A stretch of 64,000 nt of DNA from Euryarchaeota archaeon Ods02 (GTDB lineage: Archaea > Halobacteriota > Halobacteria > Halobacteriales > Halorutilaceae), in NCBI GenBank assembly GCA_028751075.1, contig JAQZDA010000006.1, positions 1 to 64,000 on the forward strand, in the 5' to 3' direction. Position 1 is the stretch's first letter. Each line of letters starts with the position of its first letter. Under the pieces are notes generated by a model, which saw nothing but the letters and a program-made list of their open reading frames with translations, was not told the DNA's origin and did no database searches. The position numbers and the translations under genes were made by a program. Of this stretch, positions 53,704 through 61,647 are shown one piece after another.

Positions 53704-54282
53704 TCAGTCTTCGCCTTCTTCTTCGATGGTCTCCGGCCCCTGCACCGCGTCCGCCAGGCTGTCGAGGCCGTTCACCCATTCGACGACGAAGCCGTACTCC
53801 ACCTCGTCGAACCTGTCGGCGTCGAACTCCGCCTCCTCGATGACTCGGGCGCCCGCCTCGGCGACCATGCCGAGCGCGCTGTCTAGGTCGTCGTGCTCCT
53901 CCGCGTCGAACGCCTCCTCGACGTACTCCTCCGGCGGCGCTTCCTCGGGGCTGCCGTTGGCGACGTAGTTCTCCACCGACGACAGCACACCTATCAACGA
54001 AGTCTGCACGCCTTCGAGAAGCATCTCCTTGTCCTCGTCACCGAACTCCATCTCCTGCATCACGACCTCCCTGACCTCCTGAACCTCCTCCAGCGCCTCG
54101 TCCTCCGCGAGCGCGCCGTCGTCGAAGTCGTCCACTATCTTCGTGCAGGCGATGGTGACGTCGTCCTGAAGGTTGAAGAACGTCAGAGCGCTGTCGTCGT
54201 CCTCGGGGTCGAGCTCCGTCTCCCGGATGCTCTCCATCCAGTTCTCCCAGCGTTCCTGGGAGTAGTATCCCTCGTCTTCCAT
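53704..54282 (-). CDS. DUF2150 family protein
   Basis: A 192-residue acidic helical protein (MEDEGYYSQERWENWMESIRE) with central FFNLQDDVTIACTKIVDDFDDG and C-terminal YGFVVEWVNGLDSLADAVQG, typical of the archaeal DUF2150 family. No function is known. An upstream extension to 54357 is rejected as it lacks the family start. Confidence 0.88.
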   Translation of the reverse strand: MEDEGYYSQERWENWMESIRETELDPEDDDSALTFFNLQDDVTIACTKIVDDFDDGALAEDEALEEVQEVREVVMQEMEFGDEDKEMLLEGVQTSLIGVLSSVENYVANGSPEEAPPEEYVEEAFDAEEHDDLDSALGMVAEAGARVIEEAEFDADRFDEVEYGFVVEWVNGLDSLADAVQGPETIEEEGED

Positions 54283-54402
54283 ACCGGGGAGACGCCTCTC
54301 TAACACAAGTGGGTTTCGGTGACACCGTAGCGCTTCCCCGGGAACCCCGGCAGACACGGGGTTCCGGTGGATTGTTCAGCCACCAAGTCCAACCCCACGA
54401 CG

Positions 54403-55473
54403 ATGCTCACCGAAGGCCGTGTAGAGCTCCAGGAGGACGACGACGTCTTCTACAACCCACGGATGGAGCTCAACCGCGACGTCACAGTCGCCGCCCTCCA
54501 GGCTTGGAGCGACAGCAGGGACGTCACCGGCTACCTCGACGTCCACTGCGCCGGCGGCGTCCGCGCCCTCCGCGCCACAGCGGAAGCCGGATACGCCGCG
54601 ATGGCGAACGACGTCACCCCCGACGCGGTAGAGCTCACGCGGCGGAACGCCGCGGCGAACGACGTCGACGTCGAGGTGTCGCGGCAGGACGCCAACGTCC
54701 GGATGCGCCGCGGCCGCGTCGACGTCGTCGACGTCGACCCCTACGGTTCGCCGGTGCCGTTCGCCGACAGCGCGTTCTCCTCTGCCGCGTCGCTCGCCTG
54801 CTTCACCGCCACCGACACCGCTCCACTCTGCGGCGCACACGCCAGCGGCCCCAGACGGTACGACTGCCAGCCCCTCAACACCGAGTACCACCCAGAGATG
54901 GGTCTCCGGGTGCTCGTCGGCGCGCTCGCACGCACCGCGGCGAAACAGGACGTCGCCGTAGAACCCGTTCTCTCCCACAGCAGCGACCACTACCATCGGA
55001 CCTACCTCGCCGTCGAAGAAGGCGCGAAGGCCGCCGACTCGGCGCTCGAGAGCATGGGGTACGTAGCACACTGCCGCGAATGCCTCCGACGCAGCAGCCA
55101 CCGCGGACGCGTCTACCACGGCCACGACAGCTGCGAATGCGGCGCAGAAGTCGACGTCGCCGGCCCCCTCTGGCTCGACGCCGTCAGCGAACCGGAGTTC
55201 GCCGAAGAAACCCTCAGCCACGTCGAGGACTACATGGGTGAGGCGAAACGCGCCCGCAAGATCCTGAAGACGCTCGCCGGCGAGCTCTCGACAGCGACGC
55301 ATTACGACCAGCACGTTCTCACGCAGGAGACCGGTGAGACGCCGGTGAAGCTCGACGCCGTGCTCGAACGCCTACGCGAACGGGGGTTCGAGGCGTCGGC
55401 GGCGCACTACAGCGGCCACGCGTTCAAGACCACGGCGCCGCTGGAGGAGGTGCTGGACCTCGTCGGCAGGTAG
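54403..55473 (+). CDS. trm1: tRNA (guanine(26)-N2)-dimethyltransferase Trm1
   Basis: Makes m2(2)G26 in tRNA with SAM. The 356-residue protein begins MLTEGRVELQEDDDVFYNPRMELNRD; SAM and catalytic motifs DVHCAGGVRA and DVDPYGSPVPF are present, then a zinc-like Cys cluster (HCRECLRR and CECGAE) and the C-terminal domain SGHAFKTTAP. A GTG at 54367 is in frame but the ATG fits the family. Its final 120 bp have a decayed copy 208 bp downstream. Confidence 0.95.
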   Translation: MLTEGRVELQEDDDVFYNPRMELNRDVTVAALQAWSDSRDVTGYLDVHCAGGVRALRATAEAGYAAMANDVTPDAVELTRRNAAANDVDVEVSRQDANVRMRRGRVDVVDVDPYGSPVPFADSAFSSAASLACFTATDTAPLCGAHASGPRRYDCQPLNTEYHPEMGLRVLVGALARTAAKQDVAVEPVLSHSSDHYHRTYLAVEEGAKAADSALESMGYVAHCRECLRRSSHRGRVYHGHDSCECGAEVDVAGPLWLDAVSEPEFAEETLSHVEDYMGEAKRARKILKTLAGELSTATHYDQHVLTQETGETPVKLDAVLERLRERGFEASAAHYSGHAFKTTAPLEEVLDLVGR

Positions 55474-55680
55474 AGTCGGCGTTCGTCTGAGCAAGCTGTA
55501 ACGGTAACTCCACTACACCGAGTATCTCCGGCGCCCTGTACACCTTGTACCGTTCCGAACTCCCCGCATCTCCAAGTCTACGAACCAGGCTAAAGTTGAC
55601 TTAGACGCTTGTCTCAGCCGCCTAAGTAGACAGAATACACTATACTTTGACTTAGAGAAGGACTGTTCTCGCTTGGTCAG

Positions 55681-55800
55681 AAGCTCGACACCGTAGAACG
55701 CCTCCGGGATGCCGGCTACAGAGCCACTGCCGCGCACTACAGCGGCCACGCGTTCAAGACCACTGCGCCGACGGAAGAGGTGCTTGAGCAGGTGGGGAGG
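55681..55800 (+). pseudogene. Remnant of a second trm1 3' end
   Basis: Forty codons that read KLDTVERLRDAG ... SGHAFKTTAPTEEVLEQVGR, matching the end of trm1 (KLDAVLERLRER ... SGHAFKTTAP ... DLVGR) apart from one missing codon and several substitutions; a 32-bp block in the middle is identical. The frame continues past the end without a stop and has no start. Either a local duplication or a scar of gene replacement by a related trm1. Confidence 0.75.
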
Positions 55801-55851
55801 TTGCCTAAGCTGAGATGGTTTACCGATGGCGTTAGAGTATCGGGGCTGCGG

Positions 55852-55977
55852 TCAGACTGCGGCCAGTATCTCGAGGGTTATCAGGAGGAAGACCACGAAG
55901 ATCATCACGGCTATCAACGCCTCCACGAGCGACTCGGGGCCGTAGTCCTTGACCGACGCCGATAGCTCGTCCCTCAT
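55852..55977 (-). CDS. Small single-span membrane protein, 41 aa
   Basis: Too short for standard gene calling: MRDELSASVKDYGPESLVEAL then a membrane span IAVMIFVVFLLITLEILAA. The N-terminal amphipathic part and hydrophobic helix resemble small energy-converting or transporter accessory subunits, but no family can be named. Divergent from the membrane protein at 56033; the intervening 55 bp carry an A/T-rich promoter region. Confidence 0.5.
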   Translation of the reverse strand: MRDELSASVKDYGPESLVEALIAVMIFVVFLLITLEILAAV

Positions 55978-56002
55978 CTCGAATGGATATCGCACCTGCA
56001 GC

Positions 56003-56011
56003 TTTTTATAG
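56003..56011 (+). promoter_or_regulatory. TATA element of the membrane protein at 56033
   Basis: TTTTTATAG centred 26 nt before the ATG, so that ATG and not the upstream GTG at 56021 is the start. Confidence 0.5.
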
Positions 56012-56032
56012 CTTTACCGTGTGGTGGTCGGT

Positions 56033-56350
56033 ATGGAGCAGGGGTTAGGGGTCACCGTCGTAGAGTATCTGATCTACACGGTCGGTTTCTACGGGTTGCT
56101 CGTCGGGTTAGCGGTGCGTGAGACACGGGTCGAAGCCGCGCTCAAGGGAACCTGGACACGGACGTATCTCCAGAAGCTTTTCCCGGTCTCCATCCTGCTG
56201 GCGTTGTTCCTCGCGCTGTACTCGGTGGCTTTCGGGGCTTCGTCTGCCGCGAAGGCAGCGTTCTACCTCTTGGTGCTCTCGATATGTTTCGTAGTAGCAG
56301 CGGCGACCACCGCAACGACTGCGTTGACTCGGCCCGCGGAAGAGAGATAA
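56033..56350 (+). CDS. Small polytopic membrane protein
   Basis: A 105-residue protein with three membrane spans (about 10-30, 50-68 and 72-95). No motif is recognised. It is divergent from the 41-residue membrane protein and 68 bp upstream of the RecA-fold gene, so it may or may not belong to the polymerase cluster. Confidence 0.72.
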   Translation: MEQGLGVTVVEYLIYTVGFYGLLVGLAVRETRVEAALKGTWTRTYLQKLFPVSILLALFLALYSVAFGASSAAKAAFYLLVLSICFVVAAATTATTALTRPAEER

Positions 56351-56418
56351 CGTCCTTCAGGTGGAATTCCGGAACCCCCACGGCACCCTACTTCACCCTC
56401 TGACCCCCAGTGTGTGAC

Positions 56419-57147
56419 ATGGAACAGGTACCCGAGCTTCCGTCGCTCGACCCCGGGATGACGTTGCTCGACAGCGAAGACCGCGTCGGTCCGCTGCAGT
56501 CGCTGGTCGTCGACCACGTGCTCGGCTCCGGTGGACGGGTGTACTGGGTGGACGTCGGCGGCCACGCCACCACGAAGCCGATGGCGCGGCTGGCGGGGCC
56601 GCGGGTGCTCGACCGCGTCGAGGTCGCGCGCGCCTTCACCCCTCACCAGCACTACTCCATCGTCGAATCCCTCGCCGAAGACGTCCGCCGCGGAGAAGTA
56701 GAGCCCTCGCTGGTTGTGGCGCCCGCCGTCGACGCACTGTACGAGGACGACGCAGTCGGCGGCCGCCGCGCCGAACGGATGCTTCGTAAGACCGTCGCCA
56801 GACTGTACGGAGCAGCGTCAACTGAGGGTGCGCCGCTGCTGGTGTCGACGGAGTCAGGTTCGCTCGCGCGTCACGTACGGTCCGCAGCCGACGACGTCGT
56901 CAGATGCAGGAGCACGCCGATGGGCGCGCGGTTCGTCTCCAGCGACTTCGACACACTGGTCTACCACGGCCGCCGAGGGATGCAGACGACGTTCGCGTTC
57001 TGGCGCCGCGTCCTCGAAGCCCGCAGCCCCGTCGAAATCGAACCCGCCGCAGAACCCGCTGGAGGTCGGGAGACAGGTGGCATGGATCTCGTAAACCCTG
57101 TGGAGCCCGTGGAACCTATGGAGGTGGACGCAGTTGGGACGCACTAA
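56419..57147 (+). CDS. RecA/RadA-fold protein lacking a Walker A motif
   Basis: A 242-residue protein whose segments VARAFTPHQHYSIVESLAEDV, SLVVAPAVDALYEDDAVGGRRAERMLRKTVARLY (in parts) and LLVSTESGSLARHVR align in order with RadA strands and helices. The P-loop region, however, reads GPLQSLVVDHVLGSGGRVYW with no GKT, so ATP hydrolysis is doubtful. It stands first in a tight cluster with a small protein, a PolB2 and orc1. In bacteria, ImuA is a similar RecA-derived partner of error-prone polymerases; a parallel role is inferred. Start ATG 56419; GTG at 56410 is possible. Confidence 0.7.
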   Translation: MEQVPELPSLDPGMTLLDSEDRVGPLQSLVVDHVLGSGGRVYWVDVGGHATTKPMARLAGPRVLDRVEVARAFTPHQHYSIVESLAEDVRRGEVEPSLVVAPAVDALYEDDAVGGRRAERMLRKTVARLYGAASTEGAPLLVSTESGSLARHVRSAADDVVRCRSTPMGARFVSSDFDTLVYHGRRGMQTTFAFWRRVLEARSPVEIEPAAEPAGGRETGGMDLVNPVEPVEPMEVDAVGTH

Positions 57148-57505
57148 CCCGACGTTCCGCGACGAGCTCGACGCGCTCCGCGGAGACTGGGAGGACTACC
57201 GCAGGTGCCTGCGTCGCAGCGACCAGGAGCGGTTCGACAGCCTGTTCGACAGCGCCCGCGGGCACGCCGACGCCTGCAGCCACCTCAACCCCCACGACCC
57301 CATGCCCGCGGTGCTGTTCTCCATGCTGCTGGAGCAGCAGCGCCGGATAGAGGAGATCGAACGGAGGCTCGAGGACGGTGAGGGTGGAGGCGGTGAGGAT
57401 GACGTGGTCTCCGACGCAACCTCGAATGCCGTCTCCGACGCCTCCTCCGGTGAACCCCCGGAGGAGGTCGAGCTGAAGGGTACGCCTGGGCTCGAAGACA
57501 GCTGA
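57134..57505 (+). CDS. Small conserved helical protein between RecA-like and PolB2 genes
   Basis: A 123-residue protein starting with TTG (57134; MGRTNPTFRDELDALRGDWEDY) that overlaps the RecA-like gene by 14 nt. The first 80 residues are helical with conserved-looking ADACSHLNPHDPMPAVLFSMLLEQQRRIEEIE (in parts); the rest is an acidic Gly/Ser tail. I recall similar proteins next to PolB2 genes in haloarchaea (DUF8156-like). A polymerase accessory factor is inferred from the position. Confidence 0.72.
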   Translation: MGRTNPTFRDELDALRGDWEDYRRCLRRSDQERFDSLFDSARGHADACSHLNPHDPMPAVLFSMLLEQQRRIEEIERRLEDGEGGGGEDDVVSDATSNAVSDASSGEPPEEVELKGTPGLEDS

Positions 57506-57528
57506 ACACCACGGAGGTATGCTCGAAG

Positions 57529-59667
57529 ATGACTGACTCCACGGGTGTCTCACGTGAAGCAGGTGAAGCTGCCGACCCCGTCGAAGACGGACCGTACAAG
57601 GTCGACTTCCTCGACGACGGAGTTCACGAGTGGCACGCCGTCGCCGACGGAGTCGAACACAGGGTCGTCGACGACTACACCCCCTCCATATACGTCGCCA
57701 GCCGGTCGCTCGACGACGTCCGCGGCCACCTCGAACGCCATCCAGATGTCGCCGACACTGCGGTGGAACGCCGCAGACGCGGCTTCCGACACGAAGCCGA
57801 GGAGGTGCTGCGGGTCGACGTAGACGGAGTAGACCGCGTCCGCTCCACCGCGCGGATGATCTCCAACTGGGGTGAACCCCGCGACCACGAGCTGTATGAC
57901 GTCGACCTCTCGCCGGAGTTCCGGTACGTCCTCGACCGAGAATTAGACCCAACACCTGAACGGGAGCTAGAGGTAGTCGACCTCCGGACGCCCGAGGCGC
58001 CGACACGTACACCCGTAGAAAAGCTGAAGGTCAACGGAGAGACCGTGGAAGGCGTGGAAGCCGTCGTAGAAGCCGTCGCGGGAGCGCTCGAATCCCGCGA
58101 CCCCGACGTCCTCGTCGTCGACAGCGGCGCCCTGCTGCCGAAGCTCCGGGAGACCTCGGAAGCCGTCGACCGCTCGCTGCAGCTCGGCCGCGTGGAGGGG
58201 CTGCAGAAGCGCGCCGGCCGGTCGAAGTACGAGAGCTTCGGCAAGGTCTGCCACTCCCCCCGCCGGTTCAACGCTCCAGGCCGCGCCGTCGTAGACCTGT
58301 CGAACACCTTCCTCTACGGTAAGACCGGCTTGCACGGCTGCCTCGACCTCGTCGAAAGGTCGCGGAAGCCGCTGCAGGAGCTCGCGTGGGCGTCCATCGG
58401 AAATGTCCTCACCTCCATGCAGGTGTGCGAGGCCCGCCGCCGCGACGTCCTCGTGCCCTGGCGGAGCTGGCGGCACGAGCGGTTCAAGTCGATGTCGACG
58501 CTGCACGAGAGCGACCGCGGCGGCACCACTTTCTCCCCCGACGTAGGCGTCCACCGAGCCGTCCACGAGCTCGACTTCGCCTCCCTGTATCCGAACATCA
58601 TGGTGACGCGTAACGTCAGCCCGGAGAAGGTGCTCTGCAGCTGCCACCCTGACAGAGACGACGTCCCCACGCTGGGGTACAACGTCTGCCCCGAACGAGG
58701 CTACCTCCCCAGTCTCCTGGAACGCCTCGTCGAAGACAGACAGGGGTACAAGGAACGCATACGGGAAGCCGACGACGAAGACCTCAGTAGCCAGCTAGAG
58801 GAGAGGTCGGACGCCATCAAGTGGATACTCGTCTCCTGCTTCGGCTACCAGGGGTTCAGGAACGCGAAGTTCGGCCGCATCGAATGCCACGAAGCCATCA
58901 ACGCCTACGCCCGCGAGCTCCTCCTGGACGCGAAGCAGGAGCTCGAGTCCGCGGGATGGCGGGTGGTTCACGGCATCGTCGACAGCATCTGGGTGAAGCC
59001 CCGCTCCAGCGACCCAGAGCCGCTGGAGGACGTCGCCGACCGCGTCACCGACGACGCCGGCATCCCGCTGGAGTACGAGGGTGCTTTCGACTGGATAGCG
59101 TTCGTGCCGCGGCGCGACGATGGCGGAGGCGCGTTGAACAGGTACTTCGGCAGCCAGCGCACCGGCGGGTTCAAGCTCCGCGGCATAGAGTGCCGGCAAC
59201 GCAGCACCTCCGCCTTCGTCGAGGAGTTCCAGCGCGACGCAGTCGAAGCGCTCGACCGCGAGCTAGAGCCCGAGGTCGTGTCGGACGTCCTCGCGCAACG
59301 TCTCCGGAGGCTGGAGGACGACGAGGTCTCGGCGGAGGATCTCGTGGTGACGCGTCGGGTGTCGAAGCAGCCGGAGGAGTACAGCAGGGGCGGCGTCGCT
59401 GTCGGCGCGATGGAGCGCGCCCTCGGGATGGACGTCGACGTCCACCCCGGAGAGGACGTCCGGTTCGTAGTCGTCGACGACTCCGCGGCATGGGATAGGG
59501 AACGCGTCCAGCTCGCGTTCGAGAACCCCGACTGCTACGACGCCGGTTTCTATCGCCGAAGATTGCTGAAGGCGGCGGAGAGCCTGGTGTCGCCGTTCGG
59601 CTGGAGCCAGAGCGACCTCGAAAGACGGCTGGCGGACTCCACTCCGGTGGGTCTGTCGGCTTTCTGA
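57529..59667 (+). CDS. polB2: Family B DNA polymerase, PolB2 type with degenerate motifs
   Basis: A 712-residue PolB. Motif A is intact (ELDFASLYPNIM, Asp349), motif B reads KWILVSCFGYQGF (Lys431) with Ser-Cys in place of Asn-Ser, and motif C reads HGIVDSIW where the usual DTDS has lost its first Asp (Ile483) but keeps the second (Asp485). The exonuclease Asp-Ile-Glu motif is missing; VVDSG and VVDLSN are what remain. So proofreading is unlikely and synthesis may be slow or lost. PolB2 proteins with disrupted motifs are known in archaea. 23 nt after the small protein. Confidence 0.88.
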   Translation: MTDSTGVSREAGEAADPVEDGPYKVDFLDDGVHEWHAVADGVEHRVVDDYTPSIYVASRSLDDVRGHLERHPDVADTAVERRRRGFRHEAEEVLRVDVDGVDRVRSTARMISNWGEPRDHELYDVDLSPEFRYVLDRELDPTPERELEVVDLRTPEAPTRTPVEKLKVNGETVEGVEAVVEAVAGALESRDPDVLVVDSGALLPKLRETSEAVDRSLQLGRVEGLQKRAGRSKYESFGKVCHSPRRFNAPGRAVVDLSNTFLYGKTGLHGCLDLVERSRKPLQELAWASIGNVLTSMQVCEARRRDVLVPWRSWRHERFKSMSTLHESDRGGTTFSPDVGVHRAVHELDFASLYPNIMVTRNVSPEKVLCSCHPDRDDVPTLGYNVCPERGYLPSLLERLVEDRQGYKERIREADDEDLSSQLEERSDAIKWILVSCFGYQGFRNAKFGRIECHEAINAYARELLLDAKQELESAGWRVVHGIVDSIWVKPRSSDPEPLEDVADRVTDDAGIPLEYEGAFDWIAFVPRRDDGGGALNRYFGSQRTGGFKLRGIECRQRSTSAFVEEFQRDAVEALDRELEPEVVSDVLAQRLRRLEDDEVSAEDLVVTRRVSKQPEEYSRGGVAVGAMERALGMDVDVHPGEDVRFVVVDDSAAWDRERVQLAFENPDCYDAGFYRRRLLKAAESLVSPFGWSQSDLERRLADSTPVGLSAF

Positions 59668-59672
59668 CTGGT

Positions 59673-59732
59673 GGGGGGGGGTCGTGGACTCGCAGACGCG
59701 AGAACCGGAAGAACCGGAAACCCCAGGGTTCC
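59673..59732. repeat. Origin-like repeat cluster upstream of orc1
   Basis: In 60 bp: a run of nine G (59673-59681), a dyad CTCGC/GCGAG (59689-59702), two head-to-tail copies of GAACCGGAA (59702-59710, 59711-59719) and an imperfect dyad GGAAACC-CCA-GGGTTCC (59716-59732). Such density next to an orc1 gene fits an Orc1 binding or autoregulation site, possibly an origin, but classical ORB motifs are not evident. Confidence 0.35.
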
Positions 59733-59740
59733 ATTTATTG
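59733..59740 (+). promoter_or_regulatory. TATA element of orc1
   Basis: ATTTATTG centred about 31 nt before the TTG start at 59768. Confidence 0.4.
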
Positions 59741-59767
59741 TCCCCCGACGCGTAGACTACCGCTGCC

Positions 59768-60775
59768 TTGATAACCGACCTACGGGTGCTGCAGGACGAG
59801 TTCCTGCCGAAGGAGATACGCCACCGCGACAGAGAGATCGACTCGATAGCCACCGCGCTACAGCCCATCCTCCACGGGGAACCCGCAGACGACGTCTTCC
59901 TACATGGGCCCACCGGCGTCGGCAAGACCTGCATCGCCCGCTACAGCATGGAACAGCTGAAGATGGAGGCCGCCGTCGACACCCAGTACGTCAACTGCTG
60001 GAACGACTACACCCGATACCGCGTGCTGTACAAGCTCCTCGAAGGCGTCGGCCGCACCGTCGACATACACCGTAGCTCCACCCCCAGGGACGTCCTCCTC
60101 GACAGGATACAGGACGCCGAAGGACCCTACGTCGCAGTGCTCGACGAGGTCGACCAGCTCGAAGACCCCAGCGTGCTCTACGACCTCTACACCATCCCAC
60201 ACGTCACCGTCTTGATGATAGCGAACGACCATCAGGGCTTCCTCAACAGCGTCGACGACCGCCTCGAAAGCCGGCTCACGGTCTGCCGCGACATCAAGTT
60301 CGAACCCTACACCGTCGACGCCCTCGTAGCCATCCTCGAAGACCGCGTCCGCAAGGGACTGTACCCCGACGCAGTCTCCGACAGACAGCTGGAGCGCATC
60401 GCCGACGCCGCCGCCGGAGACGCCCGCGTAGCCATCGGAGCCCTCCGGGTCGCCGCCCGAACCGCGGAAGACCGGGGGCTGGACGAGATAACGCCGGAGG
60501 TCGTCGAGGACGCCATCCCCGACGCCCGCAAACAGATACGGAGCAAGACCCTCGACAGCTTGACCGAACACCAGATGGTGCTGTACGACATCGTCGAGGA
60601 ACACGGTGAAGCCGACCCCGGCGTCCTCTACGAGGAGTACGAGAGCCGGGTCGACAGCCCCAAGACCCGCCGGACGCTCCGTAACTACCTCGCGAAGATG
60701 GTGCAGTACGACCTCCTCGAAGCCGAAGGCGAGGGCCGCGGCCGAAGCTACCGGTTGAAGGAAGCAGGGGACTGA
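59768..60775 (+). CDS. orc: Orc1/Cdc6 family replication initiator
   Basis: A 335-residue AAA+ ATPase. Walker A GPTGVGKT (47-54), Walker B VAVLDEVDQL, sensor 1 MIANDH, sensor 2 region GDARVAIGALRVA and a C-terminal winged helix (GVLYEEYESRVDSPKTRRTLRNYLAKMVQYDLL, in parts). It is short for the family (commonly about 400) but all domains are seen. The start is TTG, leaderless. It may be an auxiliary initiator rather than the main origin protein; its neighbour is polB2. Confidence 0.92.
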   Translation: MITDLRVLQDEFLPKEIRHRDREIDSIATALQPILHGEPADDVFLHGPTGVGKTCIARYSMEQLKMEAAVDTQYVNCWNDYTRYRVLYKLLEGVGRTVDIHRSSTPRDVLLDRIQDAEGPYVAVLDEVDQLEDPSVLYDLYTIPHVTVLMIANDHQGFLNSVDDRLESRLTVCRDIKFEPYTVDALVAILEDRVRKGLYPDAVSDRQLERIADAAAGDARVAIGALRVAARTAEDRGLDEITPEVVEDAIPDARKQIRSKTLDSLTEHQMVLYDIVEEHGEADPGVLYEEYESRVDSPKTRRTLRNYLAKMVQYDLLEAEGEGRGRSYRLKEAGD

Positions 60776-60867
60776 CCTACCGCAGTAGTGGAGCCGAAAG
60801 CATCGATGCCGTCGAGACCTGGAGGAAACCACCGGTGTTTTTCGAGGGGCGTACCGCAGGGTAGAGC

Positions 60868-61602
60868 ATGACCGAAGCAGAACCAGAACGCGACGTCGTA
60901 GTGGTGGGCGCCGGCCCCGCGGGCCTCAGCGCCGCCGTCTTCCTCGCGCGCGCCGGCTTCGACACCCTCGTCGTAGAAGACGGAGACTCCATCCTACGTC
61001 GGAACGCCCACCTCGAGAACTACCTCGGCTTCCCCGCCGGAGTCAACAGCCGCCTGCTGCTGGAGATGGCGCTGGAGCAGTTGGAGCGCAGCGGCGGCGA
61101 ACACGTCGAGAGAACGGTGGATGGCGTGGAGGAGGTAGAAGAGGGCTTCCTCGTCTCCACCGACGAAGGCGACGTATCCGCGGAATACCTCGTGCTCGCG
61201 TGCTGGGCGGACGCCTCGCTGTTCGACGACCTCGACGTCGACCTGAGGGACGCGGGCTCGAAGACCTACCTCGACAGCGACGACGGACGCACCAGCGTCG
61301 ACGGCCTGTACGTCGCCGGCAGGATCGCCGGTCAACCCCATCAGACCGTGGTGAACGCCGGCCACGGCGCAGAAGCCGCGTTGTCCCTGATACACGACAG
61401 CGACACGCCGTTCTACCACGACTGGGTTGCGCCGGAGGGCTACTTCACCGACAGAGGCCGCGACGTCCCGCCGGGCTGCGAGGAGATAGACGAGGAAGAG
61501 AGACTTGAGCGGGAGCGCGAGAGCGTGGAGGTCATGCAGGAGTACTTCAGGGAACCCCACGACAGCACTCCGACGCCGCATCCGAGCCAGCGGGAGAGCT
61601 GA
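60868..61602 (+). CDS. FAD-dependent oxidoreductase, thioredoxin-reductase-like without CxxC
   Basis: A 244-residue protein with Rossmann FAD motif VVVVGAGPAGLSAAVFLARAGF and a C-terminal FAD segment SVDGLYVAGRIAGQPHQTVVNAGHGAEAAL. The NADPH domain and the CxxC pair of thioredoxin reductases are absent, so it is a one-domain variant typical of haloarchaea. Electron donor and acceptor unknown. Confidence 0.85.
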   Translation: MTEAEPERDVVVVGAGPAGLSAAVFLARAGFDTLVVEDGDSILRRNAHLENYLGFPAGVNSRLLLEMALEQLERSGGEHVERTVDGVEEVEEGFLVSTDEGDVSAEYLVLACWADASLFDDLDVDLRDAGSKTYLDSDDGRTSVDGLYVAGRIAGQPHQTVVNAGHGAEAALSLIHDSDTPFYHDWVAPEGYFTDRGRDVPPGCEEIDEEERLERERESVEVMQEYFREPHDSTPTPHPSQRES

Positions 61603-61647
61603 GGAACCGGGTTCGCAACCCACAGCCTTGGGGTGGGGGGGGCCGGA

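Noticed and set aside
54309-55241. Plus-strand frame of 310 codons in another phase of trm1
   Set aside because: Arg-rich out-of-frame shadow; trm1 motifs are in the other frame.
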